Positions 20,121-27,630 of a stretch of DNA of 64,000 nucleotides are shown here, in pieces. The translations under genes were made by a program, and so were the position numbers. This stretch comes from Bacillus sp. FJAT-49711 (GTDB lineage: Bacteria > Bacillota > Bacilli > Bacillales > Bacillaceae_C). The stretch lies in NCBI RefSeq assembly GCF_018343715.1, contig NZ_JAGYPL010000001.1, positions 434,001 to 498,000 on the forward strand, written 5' to 3'. Positions within the stretch are counted from its first letter, which is position 1; each line of letters starts with the position of its first letter. The notes below the pieces were generated by a model. The model was not told where the DNA came from, made no database searches, and saw only the letters and a list, made by a program, of their open reading frames with translations.

Positions 20121-20546
20121 ATGAATATAAATGAAGCTATTCAAATTGTTAAAAATAAAGGATATAAAGTGACGGGAAAGCGGGAAAGAATTCTTGAAAT
20201 ATTTGCAAGATTTGATAAGTATTTAACAGCAAAAGAATTACTCGAGACTATGAATGATGAATACCCAGGACTTAGTTTCGATACAATTTATCGTAATCTC
20301 TCTTTATTTAATAAACTAGGTATTCTTGAATCAACCGACCTTTCCGGTGAGAAAAACTTTCGCTATACATGCTCATTGCACGATCATCATCATCATTTCA
20401 TTTGCATGGACTGCGGCAGCACAAAGGCTATTGACGCTTGCCCAATGGACTTTGTAACCGAAGACTTAAAAGACTACGATGTAGCAGACCATAAATTTGA
20501 AATCTATGGGAAATGTCCTTTGTGTAGGAAAAGCGAAAGCGCATAG
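20121..20546 (+). CDS. zur: Zinc uptake regulator Zur (Fur family)
   Basis: The 141-aa Fur-family repressor has an N-terminal winged helix (about residues 1-80, [17 protein letters not shown]) and a C-terminal dimerisation and metal-sensing part with the His cluster HDHHHH near residues 89-94. The structural zinc site appears as two CxxC pairs, C-M-D-C and C-P-L-C. ATG 20121 gives an N-terminus like B. subtilis Zur; GTG 20112 is an alternative that would overlap znuB. It represses znuCB through the operator at 18440-18460. Confidence 0.95.
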   Translation: MNINEAIQIVKNKGYKVTGKRERILEIFARFDKYLTAKELLETMNDEYPGLSFDTIYRNLSLFNKLGILESTDLSGEKNFRYTCSLHDHHHHFICMDCGSTKAIDACPMDFVTEDLKDYDVADHKFEIYGKCPLCRKSESA

Positions 20547-20563
20547 TTGCTGAAGCATGACAA

Positions 20564-20584
20564 AAAAAGAAGCCTTGTTTAATC
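20564..20584. terminator. Left half of the zur/yqfW terminator, split by an IS element
   Basis: The arm AAAAAAGAAGCCT and half of its loop (to 20584) lie here; the complementary arm AGGCTTCTTTTTT lies at 22472-22484, beyond the inserted element. Without the element and one copy of the 8-base direct repeat, the two arms form a normal bidirectional terminator between zur and yqfW. Confidence 0.8.
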
Positions 20585-20632
20585 GAGGGCACTGAAAAAC
20601 CTTCGGTTTTTCGAGAATTTCTAAAACACTAC

Positions 20633-20686
20633 AAAAAAAAGACGACTTTAAAATTCTTAAAAATGAATTTTAAGTCGTCTTTTTTA
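20633..20686. terminator. Hairpin at the left end of the IS element
   Basis: A run of A, GACGACTT and a complementary AAGTCGTC with a T-run form a symmetric hairpin about 45 bases inside the left end. It can end the transposase transcript and also zur transcripts that enter the element. Confidence 0.75.
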
Positions 20687-20709
20687 TTCATTGAGGCTAT
20701 TTTTCACCC

Positions 20710-22170
20710 CTATTTTTGATCTATTAGTTTCAATATTCTTTTTAAATTTACAGTGAATATTGCCATTGCACCTTGCAATTGCATACCAACTAGACCCGAG
20801 GAATTTGCAACATTGTACCCGTGTCTGTGTTTTAATTCGCTATTTTTCGCTTCTATTTTATATCGTTTTTTCGACTTTTCCTTAAAATAATCGCTTTCTT
20901 GGAATTTTTCTTGTTCTGTATGTATATTTGATTTTATGGATACGGAATAAGTTTTACTTTTGGCACCTTCTTTATAACATCCAGCCTTATATGGGCAACG
21001 TTTGCACTTTTCTACATCAAAATAATAAGTGTCAGCTTGATTAGCCTGCTACACCTTTTTTACCTTGACGTGCTTTTCTAATAGCCATATGACAAGCTTT
21101 ACAAACATACATTCCAGCATCCTTATTAAACTTAAATTCGCCTTCTTTTTTACGAAAACCCTGAGTTACAGAAGGGTTTAACTTGGCTACTAATTTTATG
21201 TCCTTTTCTTTGGTATATTCGATATTACCTTTTTCAGAATAGGCTGCATCACCAATAACAGTTTCAACTTTCATCCCTGCTTTAATGCTTTTTTCAATCA
21301 GTGTTTCTAATTGCTTTCCGTCATTTTTTCCCCTGCCGTAACTGTTGCGGCAGTAATAATTCTTTCTTCGTTTATTGCAATATGAGTTTTATATCCAAAA
21401 AACGATGAATCAGCAGTTTTGTGACCTACTTTTGCATCCTTATCTTCAGAGCTTTGTAAATGTTCGATATCGTCGGTAACTGTTTCTTTTAGAAGGTTTA
21501 ACAGCTTCTTTACTTTTGGATACTCGATAAGAGTTTCTTCTTTTTCAATCACGCCAATAAGTTCTTGGCAATAAGCGATTTCATCTTCCAACACATCGGT
21601 TGTATTTTTGACAGGAAACTTGTTTTTCATAGATTCAACTATCTGATAAATAGCTTTTCTTAACTTTTTAGAACGGTCCATCAGTATTTCTTTTGGTGTT
21701 GTCATTTGATTGTAGCGAGCTTTCGTATGGGTAGCATCCACGATAATAGATTTACTCTTGATGATTTCCTTTTCAATGGCAATTTCAACAGTTTTATTGA
21801 TAAGTAGATCCAGAAGGTTTACATCTTTTAAACGGAGTTTTCGAAACTTGGTTAAAGAACTTGGCTCGATTACTGGCTCCTCCGGAGTCATGTGAAGGAA
21901 ATACTTAAAAGACATATCGTATTTCGAACGGTCAACAATATCAACTTCAGACAAGTCATGGATAGTCTTTAACAATAAGTATTTAAACATGCGAATAGGG
22001 TCGATTGCATTCCGACCATTATCATGACAATATTTATCTTTAAGTTCATCATAAACAAAAGAGAAATCAACCAGATCGTTAAGTTTACGTAGTAGATTAT
22101 CCTTCGGAACAACTAAATCATAAATACCAAATTAAGGACTGAGAGTCATTGATTGTTGTTTTTGAATCAT
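20710..22170 (-). pseudogene. IS1182-family transposase, disrupted
   Basis: The reading frame starts at ATG 22170 and would end at the TAG at 20710-20712 after about 485 codons. There are three lesions. Codon 13 is TAA. One A has been lost from a poly-A run near 21320, so the frame after TVTAGEK is shifted; the true continuation (QLET..., then MKVETVIGDAAYS) is in another frame. An extra base near 21040 shifts the frame again before the Cys-rich part. With all three corrected the product is a normal DDE transposase with an N-terminal DUF772-like region (DPIRMFKYLLLKTIH). The element cannot make its own transposase. Confidence 0.92.
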
Positions 22171-22210
22171 AGTACCCACCCATTTGAAATTGATACTATA
22201 ATTATACAGC

Positions 22211-22255
22211 AAAAAAGGCATAATCCCCTTAATAGTTGGGGATTATGCCTTTTTT
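22211..22255. terminator. Hairpin upstream of the IS transposase
   Basis: AAAAAAGGCATAATCCCC and GGGGATTATGCCTTTTTT are perfect complements. It can act in both directions and would shield the transposase from outside transcription and stop yqfW transcripts that run into the element. Confidence 0.8.
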
Positions 22256-22280
22256 AAAATTATCCAAAGTAAAGGACTCA

Positions 22281-22412
22281 GTTGATTGGAGTGGAAGGCG
22301 GCGCAGACTCCTGTGGGAGTACGGGACAGGGGAGACCCCGCAGGCGCTTCAGCGCCGAGGAGGCTCTCCGAACCGCCCGCGGAAAGCGAAGCCGCCTGGA
22401 ACGGAAATCAAC
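22281..22412. repeat. G+C-rich structured repeat inside the IS element
   Basis: The 132-bp segment is much richer in G+C than its A+T-rich host element. Its ends GTTGATT and AATCAAC pair, and just inside GGCGGC and GCCGCC pair again. Internal hairpins include ACTCC-TGTG-GGAGT and GGCGCT-TCA-GCGCC. I recognise it as a repeat found widely in Bacillaceae genomes, often close to transposase genes. Short open frames through it lack start signals and are not genes. It may be a passenger or a functional RNA or DNA structure. Confidence 0.7.
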
Positions 22413-22469
22413 AGCTAAGTTTTAACACAATCCTAAATTTAGGGGACTTTTTCAGTGCCCTCGTTTAAT

Positions 22470-23060
22470 CTAGGCTTCTTTTTTCATTTCCTTTTCTATT
22501 TTAATCCAATTTTCCACCCAATTTTCTGCTTCCTTCCAGCTGTGAACGCGAATAACATTTTCTGGGGAAGGCTTTCTGTTGTATGGAGTATCAAATAAAA
22601 TGACGGGGATATTAAGTTCTTCTGATATGTTAACAGCATTATCATGCTTGTCTTCAAAAAATAAATCAATATCATGTTTTTTTGCCGTGCCGACTTTATC
22701 GTGCGAGCCAATTAGTTCTATATGGTCGTACTGTATGTCATGTGTATGAAACCATTTTGTCGTAACATCAAAAAGCGTCTGACTTCTCGCACTAATGAAA
22801 AACAATTCATGATCTTTTATCCATTTTGATAAAATAGGTTTGGCTCCTTCTGCAAGAGGGGACTCTGCGTAGATAACGGGTTCCGACTTTATAAACCACT
22901 TATAGAAAGATTCCCTTTCAATTTGAAGGCAATCTGTCAACTCATATTCTGTTAGATCATCTAATGTAATGTTTAACTGAAACTCTTTGTTGATATGAGG
23001 AATGAGTGACGTAGGGCAAGTTACTGTTCCATCAATATCAATTCCAAATCTTTTCTTCAT
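22470..23060 (-). CDS. yqfW: YqfW, HAD-family 5'-nucleotidase-like phosphatase
   Basis: The protein has 196 aa from the ATG at 23060 (200 from the ATG at 23072, which is too close to the AAGGAGA site). The HAD motif I is GIDIDGTVT with the nucleophile Asp near residue 6, motif II is FISAR, and the acidic motif IV is LFFEDKHDN. This is the NT5C/YqfW branch of HAD phosphatases; the substrate is not known. The last base of the stop codon is also the last base of the right IS target repeat, so the insertion just missed the gene. Confidence 0.87.
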   Translation of the reverse strand: MKKRFGIDIDGTVTCPTSLIPHINKEFQLNITLDDLTEYELTDCLQIERESFYKWFIKSEPVIYAESPLAEGAKPILSKWIKDHELFFISARSQTLFDVTTKWFHTHDIQYDHIELIGSHDKVGTAKKHDIDLFFEDKHDNAVNISEELNIPVILFDTPYNRKPSPENVIRVHSWKEAENWVENWIKIEKEMKKEA

Positions 23061-23102
23061 GAAAAAAATCATTCTCCTTTATTTTGAACGCGAAGTTGTA
23101 AT

Positions 23103-23132
23103 AAAGGAGCCGTCCACTGACGGCCCCTTAAA
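23103..23132 (-). terminator. Terminator of ispG
   Basis: GGAGCCGTC (23106-23114), a 4-base loop and GACGGCCCC (23119-23127) form a G+C-rich stem, with T-rich sequence after it on the minus strand (TCCTTTATT). It separates ispG from yqfW. Confidence 0.8.
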
Positions 23133-23134
23133 AA

Positions 23135-24250
23135 TTAATTAAGTATTTGCTGTTGTTTTTCTTCCTCTTGCTTTTTAAAATATTCGGCAGCCATTAAGTC
23201 GATTTCTTTCTTTAATTCTTCGACCATTGTAGCTTCGGGGACTTTTCTTACCGTTTTTCCTTTTTTAAATAGAAGTCCTTCACCACGTGCCCCAGCAATT
23301 CCAATATCTGCTTCACGTGCTTCCCCTGGACCATTTACAGCACAGCCTAATACTGATACTTTGATCGGAGCTTTAATATTTTGGATATATTCTTCTACTT
23401 CATTGGCTATGCTGATCAAGTCAATTTCAATTCTGCCGCAAGTTGGGCAAGAAACGAGTGTGGCTGCGTTTGAAATAAGTCCAAAAGACTTTAATAGTTC
23501 TCTTGCCACTTTTACTTCTTCAACTGGGTCGGCACTAAGCGAAATTCTTAAAGTGTTGCCAATTCCCATACTTAGTATCGCACCTAATCCTGCAGCACTT
23601 TTGACAGTACCGGCAAACAATGTTCCGCTTTCCGTAATACCAAGATGGAGTGGGTAGTCAAAGGCTCTAGCCGCTTTTTCGTATGCTTCAATCGCGAGAC
23701 GGACATCAGAGGCCTTCATGGATACTATAATATCATGAAAATCTAAATCTTCGAGAATTTTAATATGATGTAAAGCACTCTCTACCATGCCATCAGCAGT
23801 CGGATAACCATACTTTTGAAGAATATGCCTCTCGAGACTTCCCGCATTGACGCCAATTCGAATAGGAATCCCTTTTGCTTTTGCGGCCCTTACGACTTCT
23901 TCAACCTTTTCACGTTTACCAATATTACCAGGATTAATTCTAATCTTATCTGCTCCGCCCTCAATCGCTTTTAATGCAAGGCGATAATCGAAATGTATAT
24001 CAACTACGAGTGGTATATTAATTCTTTTTTTGATTTCCGAGATCGCATTAGCGGCTCTTTCATCAGGACAGGCAACCCTAACAATTTGACAGCCCGCTTC
24101 TTCCAAACGTTCTATTTCACGTACAGTCGCATCAACATCATGCGTCTTTGTTGTCGTCATACTTTGGATAATAACTTGGTCGCTTCCCCCGATTGTTAAA
24201 TTGCCTACTTTTACCGGGCGCGTTTTGGAACGATGTATTATTTCACCCAA
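23135..24250 (-). CDS. ispG: 4-hydroxy-3-methylbut-2-en-1-yl diphosphate synthase
   Basis: IspG (GcpE) makes HMBPP from MEcPP in the MEP pathway using a [4Fe-4S] cluster. The 371-aa protein shows [11 protein letters not shown] near residue 25, [12 protein letters not shown] near 88, and the cluster ligands in VSCPTCGR and [11 protein letters not shown] near residues 270-310. The start is TTG 24250, 9 bases after AAAGGAGAG, which gives the Bacillus-type N-terminus; a longer frame to 24325 adds unrelated residues. Its partner ispH is at 13860-14816. Confidence 0.96.
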   Translation of the reverse strand: MGEIIHRSKTRPVKVGNLTIGGSDQVIIQSMTTTKTHDVDATVREIERLEEAGCQIVRVACPDERAANAISEIKKRINIPLVVDIHFDYRLALKAIEGGADKIRINPGNIGKREKVEEVVRAAKAKGIPIRIGVNAGSLERHILQKYGYPTADGMVESALHHIKILEDLDFHDIIVSMKASDVRLAIEAYEKAARAFDYPLHLGITESGTLFAGTVKSAAGLGAILSMGIGNTLRISLSADPVEEVKVARELLKSFGLISNAATLVSCPTCGRIEIDLISIANEVEEYIQNIKAPIKVSVLGCAVNGPGEAREADIGIAGARGEGLLFKKGKTVRKVPEATMVEELKKEIDLMAAEYFKKQEEEKQQQILN

Positions 24251-24359
24251 CGGTAGTTCTCTCCTTTTAAAAAGATAGAGATTTACTATCTCTATTGATA
24301 ATAAATTACATCTATATTGTATCAACTTTTTCGTGAAAATGACAACAGATTGGCTATAT

Positions 24360-24701
24360 TTAACGATTTTGTTCGTTATATACAGGAAATTTGTATTTTT
24401 CCCCTATTTGTATTTGCTCAGGTTTTGTCCCATTATTTAATTCTTCAAAATCTGAGACTACTTGACTAATTGGCACTGGTAAAGGACCTTGCAGCAGCTT
24501 TTCGATTATAGAAATGACTGTATCACCAGGTTTAATCTCAATTTCGATAAATGGATCATGCTGAACCGGAATGGTTTGAACATCAACCATTTGGGCTGAG
24601 GATTCGGCAGAACTTCTAGGAATGACTCCGGTCGTTAAATCAAAATAAACACTGTATATTAGAATGATTGTTGCGATTAGAGCTGCAATTCTTTTCATCA
24701 T
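24360..24701 (-). CDS. yqfZ: YqfZ, LysM-domain protein
   Basis: The 113-aa protein has an N-terminal signal or membrane anchor (residues about 4-20) and a C-terminal LysM-like module (about 55-110) with [17 protein letters not shown] and [12 protein letters not shown]. It is probably exported and could bind peptidoglycan. It matches YqfZ, which lies next to ispG in B. subtilis. GAGGCGGG precedes ATG. No enzymatic domain is seen. Confidence 0.82.
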   Translation of the reverse strand: MMKRIAALIATIILIYSVYFDLTTGVIPRSSAESSAQMVDVQTIPVQHDPFIEIEIKPGDTVISIIEKLLQGPLPVPISQVVSDFEELNNGTKPEQIQIGEKYKFPVYNEQNR

Positions 24702-24751
24702 TATCCCGCCTCTTCATAATATGTATGATATATATGAAGAGAGCAAGGATA

Positions 24752-25261
24752 TTATGAAGATTTTTTTGGACGAGGTATTTTATGAATGCTGAAAAATATA
24801 TACATGATGCTTATTAAGAAATCGAAAAATGTACCATATGGGATTGGCTTGCTTAATAATGGCTCTAAACCGAAAAGGAATGTAGGCAATGAAATGCTGA
24901 AAGCCGTCAATCTCCAACTTTGTCTATATGGTAATTTCTTTTTTAATATTCTTGCAATTATCAATGCCACTCCCGCTAAAATAGATATCTTTAAAAAAAG
25001 AATCCCAGTATTGAGAATAAACATGAATATTATAAAAATCGGGAGCATTATAGCGACACTGCCTGTATCAAATTCTGGCAGTAGGCTAGAAGAGGTTCCT
25101 TTTAAAACTAATGTGTGATATAGACTTGGTAAAAAATATAGGAAAACGAGAAAAAAAGTATAGTTAATGGTTTTTCCAATTGTAAGGAATCTAAATTTGG
25201 CTATATCTTGAAATGAGTACAAGCTTTTAAAAAATATAATGAAAATTGATTTTTTTTGCAT
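24752..25261 (-). CDS. yqgB: YqgB, DUF1189 membrane protein
   Basis: The 169-aa protein has four or five hydrophobic segments and the DUF1189 N-terminal pattern FFKSLYSFQDIAKFRFLTIGKTI. The role of the family is unknown. ATG 25261 is chosen because AAGGAAGTG lies about 8 bases ahead; the longer frame to 25288 has no site. Gene order (yqfZ, yqgB, sodA) follows B. subtilis without yqgA and yqgC. Confidence 0.82.
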   Translation of the reverse strand: MQKKSIFIIFFKSLYSFQDIAKFRFLTIGKTINYTFFLVFLYFLPSLYHTLVLKGTSSSLLPEFDTGSVAIMLPIFIIFMFILNTGILFLKISILAGVALIIARILKKKLPYRQSWRLTAFSISLPTFLFGLEPLLSKPIPYGTFFDFLISIMYIFFSIHKIPRPKKSS

Positions 25262-25382
25262 AGTGTCACTTCCTTCATAATCTATCACTATCAGTTTAGA
25301 TGTGAATAGGCATTTGTTTCAAGTGATAAATTAGTTGAAATTGCAAACTTTGTATAAGTTTCAAAGCAAAATATTTGTATGC

Positions 25383-25435
25383 GATTACTAATTTTGGTAA
25401 TCTATTAATGGAACCGTCGAATCGTTAGACGATTC
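25383..25435 (+). promoter_or_regulatory. Two inverted repeats upstream of sodA
   Basis: GATTAC and GTAATC (25383-25402) and then GAATCGT-TAG-ACGATTC (25419-25435) lie in the sodA leader. The second is a perfect 7-bp palindromic pair 27 bases before the ATG. They could be an operator or an mRNA hairpin; I cannot assign a regulator. Confidence 0.4.
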
Positions 25436-25462
25436 AAAATAATTACATAGGAGGAATTATAA

Positions 25463-26071
25463 ATGGCATTTGAATTACCACAATTACCTTATGGTTATGA
25501 CGCACTTGAGCCCCATATCGATAAGGAAACAATGAACATTCACCACACAAAGCATCACAACACATATGTGACGAATTTAAATAACGCTCTTGAGGGGCAG
25601 GCGGATCTTGCAAGCAAGTCTGTTGAAGATTTAATTGCTGATTTAGATTCTGTTCCAGAATCGATTCGTACTGCTGTTAGAAATAATGGTGGAGGTCATG
25701 CAAACCATTCATTATTCTGGAAGCTTCTTTCTCCAAATGGAGGTGGCGAACCGACAGGATCTGTTGGCGAAGCAATCAATAGTAAATTTGGCAGCTTTGA
25801 TAAATTTAAAGAACAATTCCAGGCTGCTGGGGCAGGACGCTTTGGTTCAGGTTGGGCTTGGCTCGCAGTAAATAATGGGGAACTTGAAATTACAAGCACA
25901 CCCAACCAAGATAGCCCACTTATGGAAGGTAAAACACCTTTATTAGGACTTGATGTATGGGAGCATGCATACTATTTGAAATATCAAAACCGTCGTCCTG
26001 AATACATGAGTGCATTCTGGAATGTTGTAAATTGGGACGAGGTTCAAAAATTATACGATTCAGCAAAATAA
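25463..26071 (+). CDS. sodA: Superoxide dismutase (Mn/Fe type)
   Basis: SodA converts superoxide to oxygen and hydrogen peroxide. The four metal ligands are H27, H82, D164 and H168 (DVWEHAYY). The 202-aa length and [18 protein letters not shown] are standard, and Bacillus SodA normally uses manganese. A GGAGGAATT site precedes the ATG. The gene has its own terminator and is probably monocistronic. Confidence 0.97.
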   Translation: MAFELPQLPYGYDALEPHIDKETMNIHHTKHHNTYVTNLNNALEGQADLASKSVEDLIADLDSVPESIRTAVRNNGGGHANHSLFWKLLSPNGGGEPTGSVGEAINSKFGSFDKFKEQFQAAGAGRFGSGWAWLAVNNGELEITSTPNQDSPLMEGKTPLLGLDVWEHAYYLKYQNRRPEYMSAFWNVVNWDEVQKLYDSAK

Positions 26072-26078
26072 GCTTTCT

Positions 26079-26116
26079 AAAAACGAATTGCAAATTACGC
26101 AATTCGTTTTTTTTTA
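26079..26116 (+). terminator. Terminator of sodA
   Basis: AAAAACGAATTGC (26079-26091) and GCAATTCGTTTTT (26099-26111) pair fully and run into a long T stretch. Confidence 0.92.
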
Positions 26117-26155
26117 TCAAAAATTGACAGCCTTGTGGATCACTTTTTTAGGAGG

Positions 26156-26282
26156 TCGTTTTTGTCCTGCACGAGTACCTATGACTAGAAACTTTTTGGG
26201 CAACTCACTGGGATGAGAGACCTGGATTCTGTTGTCGTGCGTCCAAGTACAGGTACTTGCTCGTTTGTTAGGAAAAAGACGA
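26156..26282. repeat. Imperfect long inverted repeat between sodA and yqgE
   Basis: GTCGTTTTTGTCCT at 26156-26169 is nearly complementary to AGGAAAAAGACGAC at 26269-26282. Just inside, CACGAGTACCT pairs with AGGTACTTGCTCG. The layout suggests a worn palindromic intergenic element of about 127 bp. No coding frame is supported here. Confidence 0.45.
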
Positions 26283-26351
26283 CTCAAATTTTTTAGTATA
26301 AAACTTCCCTGTTCACTAAAGATAGAGAAGAGGAAAAAGGGGAGTTTTGTT

Positions 26352-27563
26352 ATGTTGAAAATTAAAAAGCTTTTTAGTGATATTGAGGTAACAAGAGATT
26401 TATTGCTGCTGCTTCTAATAGGTGGTTTGTACTCGTTGAGCATTTCTTTATCCAATACATTTGTGAATGTTTATTTATGGAAACAGTCAAAAAGTTTTAT
26501 TGATCTTGCTATTTACAATCTAACAATCGTCGTTGTCCAGCCGATTATTTTTATCGTCGCTGGGAAATGGGCAAAAAAAGTGGATCGGGTTATCGTACTT
26601 CGATTAGGAGTTATTTTTCTTGCCATTTTTTTTATTGTTGTTTTGCTCTTTGGGGAAAAATCTTCACATTACCTCGTTCTTCTTGGTGCGTTGCTCGGGA
26701 TCGGATATGGATTTTACTGGTTGGCTTTCAATGTGTTGACCTTTGAAATAACAGAACCTGATACGAGGGATTTTTTCAACGGTTTTATGGGAGCACTCTC
26801 ATCAACAGGAGGAGTAATCGGACCGATTTCAGCGGGTTTTATTATTACCCGTTTTGTTTCAAATATTGGATACACCATTATCTTTGCCATTTCATTAGGT
26901 TTATTTTCAGCGGCAGTCCTTTTGAGCTTTTATCTAAACCGGAGACCATCCTCGGGACAATATTTATTTACAAGAATTTATAAGGAGAGAAAGCAAAATC
27001 AAAACTGGCGATTAATTACAAATGCACATTTTCTGCAAGGTCTAAGAGAAGGGACGTTTGTTTTTGTCATTTCTGTTTTTGTTTTTATTGCAACAAATAA
27101 CGAGCTTGCACTTGGTACATTCGGATTAATCCATGCAGGTGTCGCCTTTATAATGTATACTCTCGCAACAAAGCTTATTAAAAAAGAAATGAGAAAGAAA
27201 ATTATGATTTTTGGTGGCATTATTCTATATGGTGCTATTTTCATTATTGTTTTTGATCCAACTTATACAAGGCTTCTTATATATGCAGCTTGTATTGGAA
27301 TTGCTTATCCGCTCATGCTTGTCCCATATTCATCTATGACTTATGATGCCATCGGCAAGAGTTGGAAGGCAGCAGAAATGCGGATAGAATACATCGTTGT
27401 GAGAGAATTATTTTTGAATATGGGAAGGGTTTTATCCATATTAGCATTCATTGCGGCAATATATTATTTTACCCCTACAAAAAGTATTCCAATATTGCTC
27501 ATTATTCTTGGCACTGGCCATACATTAGCTGCCTTTATTTTGTTAAAGTTAAAAACGGAATAA
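26352..27563 (+). CDS. yqgE: YqgE, major facilitator superfamily transporter
   Basis: The 403-aa protein has about eleven or twelve membrane segments in two halves with a cytoplasmic loop near residue 200 (LNRRPSS...FTRIYKERKQNQNW). It lies between sodA and pbpA, as yqgE does in B. subtilis. The substrate is unknown. ATG 26352 follows AAAAGGGGAG; an upstream in-frame start at 26232 lies in the repeat ahead of the gene and is rejected. Confidence 0.87.
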   Translation: MLKIKKLFSDIEVTRDLLLLLLIGGLYSLSISLSNTFVNVYLWKQSKSFIDLAIYNLTIVVVQPIIFIVAGKWAKKVDRVIVLRLGVIFLAIFFIVVLLFGEKSSHYLVLLGALLGIGYGFYWLAFNVLTFEITEPDTRDFFNGFMGALSSTGGVIGPISAGFIITRFVSNIGYTIIFAISLGLFSAAVLLSFYLNRRPSSGQYLFTRIYKERKQNQNWRLITNAHFLQGLREGTFVFVISVFVFIATNNELALGTFGLIHAGVAFIMYTLATKLIKKEMRKKIMIFGGIILYGAIFIIVFDPTYTRLLIYAACIGIAYPLMLVPYSSMTYDAIGKSWKAAEMRIEYIVVRELFLNMGRVLSILAFIAAIYYFTPTKSIPILLIILGTGHTLAAFILLKLKTE

Positions 27564-27630
27564 ATAGGTGGAATTGTGCTGTCTTTTCTTTTACAATGAG
27601 AATAAGTTACTAAAAAAGGGGACGGGGTAA

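Larger units (their letters stand above)
20585..22462 (-). mobile_element. IS1182-type insertion sequence (defective)
   Basis: The element is 1878 bp. It is bounded by perfect 15-bp inverted repeats GAGGGCACTGAAAAA (20585-20599) and its complement (22448-22462). These are flanked by direct repeats GTTTAATC at 20577-20584 and 22463-22470, which read as an 8-bp target duplication. Inside are a broken transposase gene on the minus strand and strong hairpins near both ends (20633-20686 and 22211-22255). A G+C-rich structured segment lies at 22281-22412. Family assignment rests on the transposase sequence and the GGGCACTGAAAAA terminus, which I associate with IS1182-like elements of Bacillaceae. 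Confidence 0.88.

Noticed and set aside
22236-22468. Two overlapping short open frames through the G+C-rich segment of the IS element
   Set aside because: They have no ribosome binding site, their composition is that of a structured repeat, and both cross the IS terminus.
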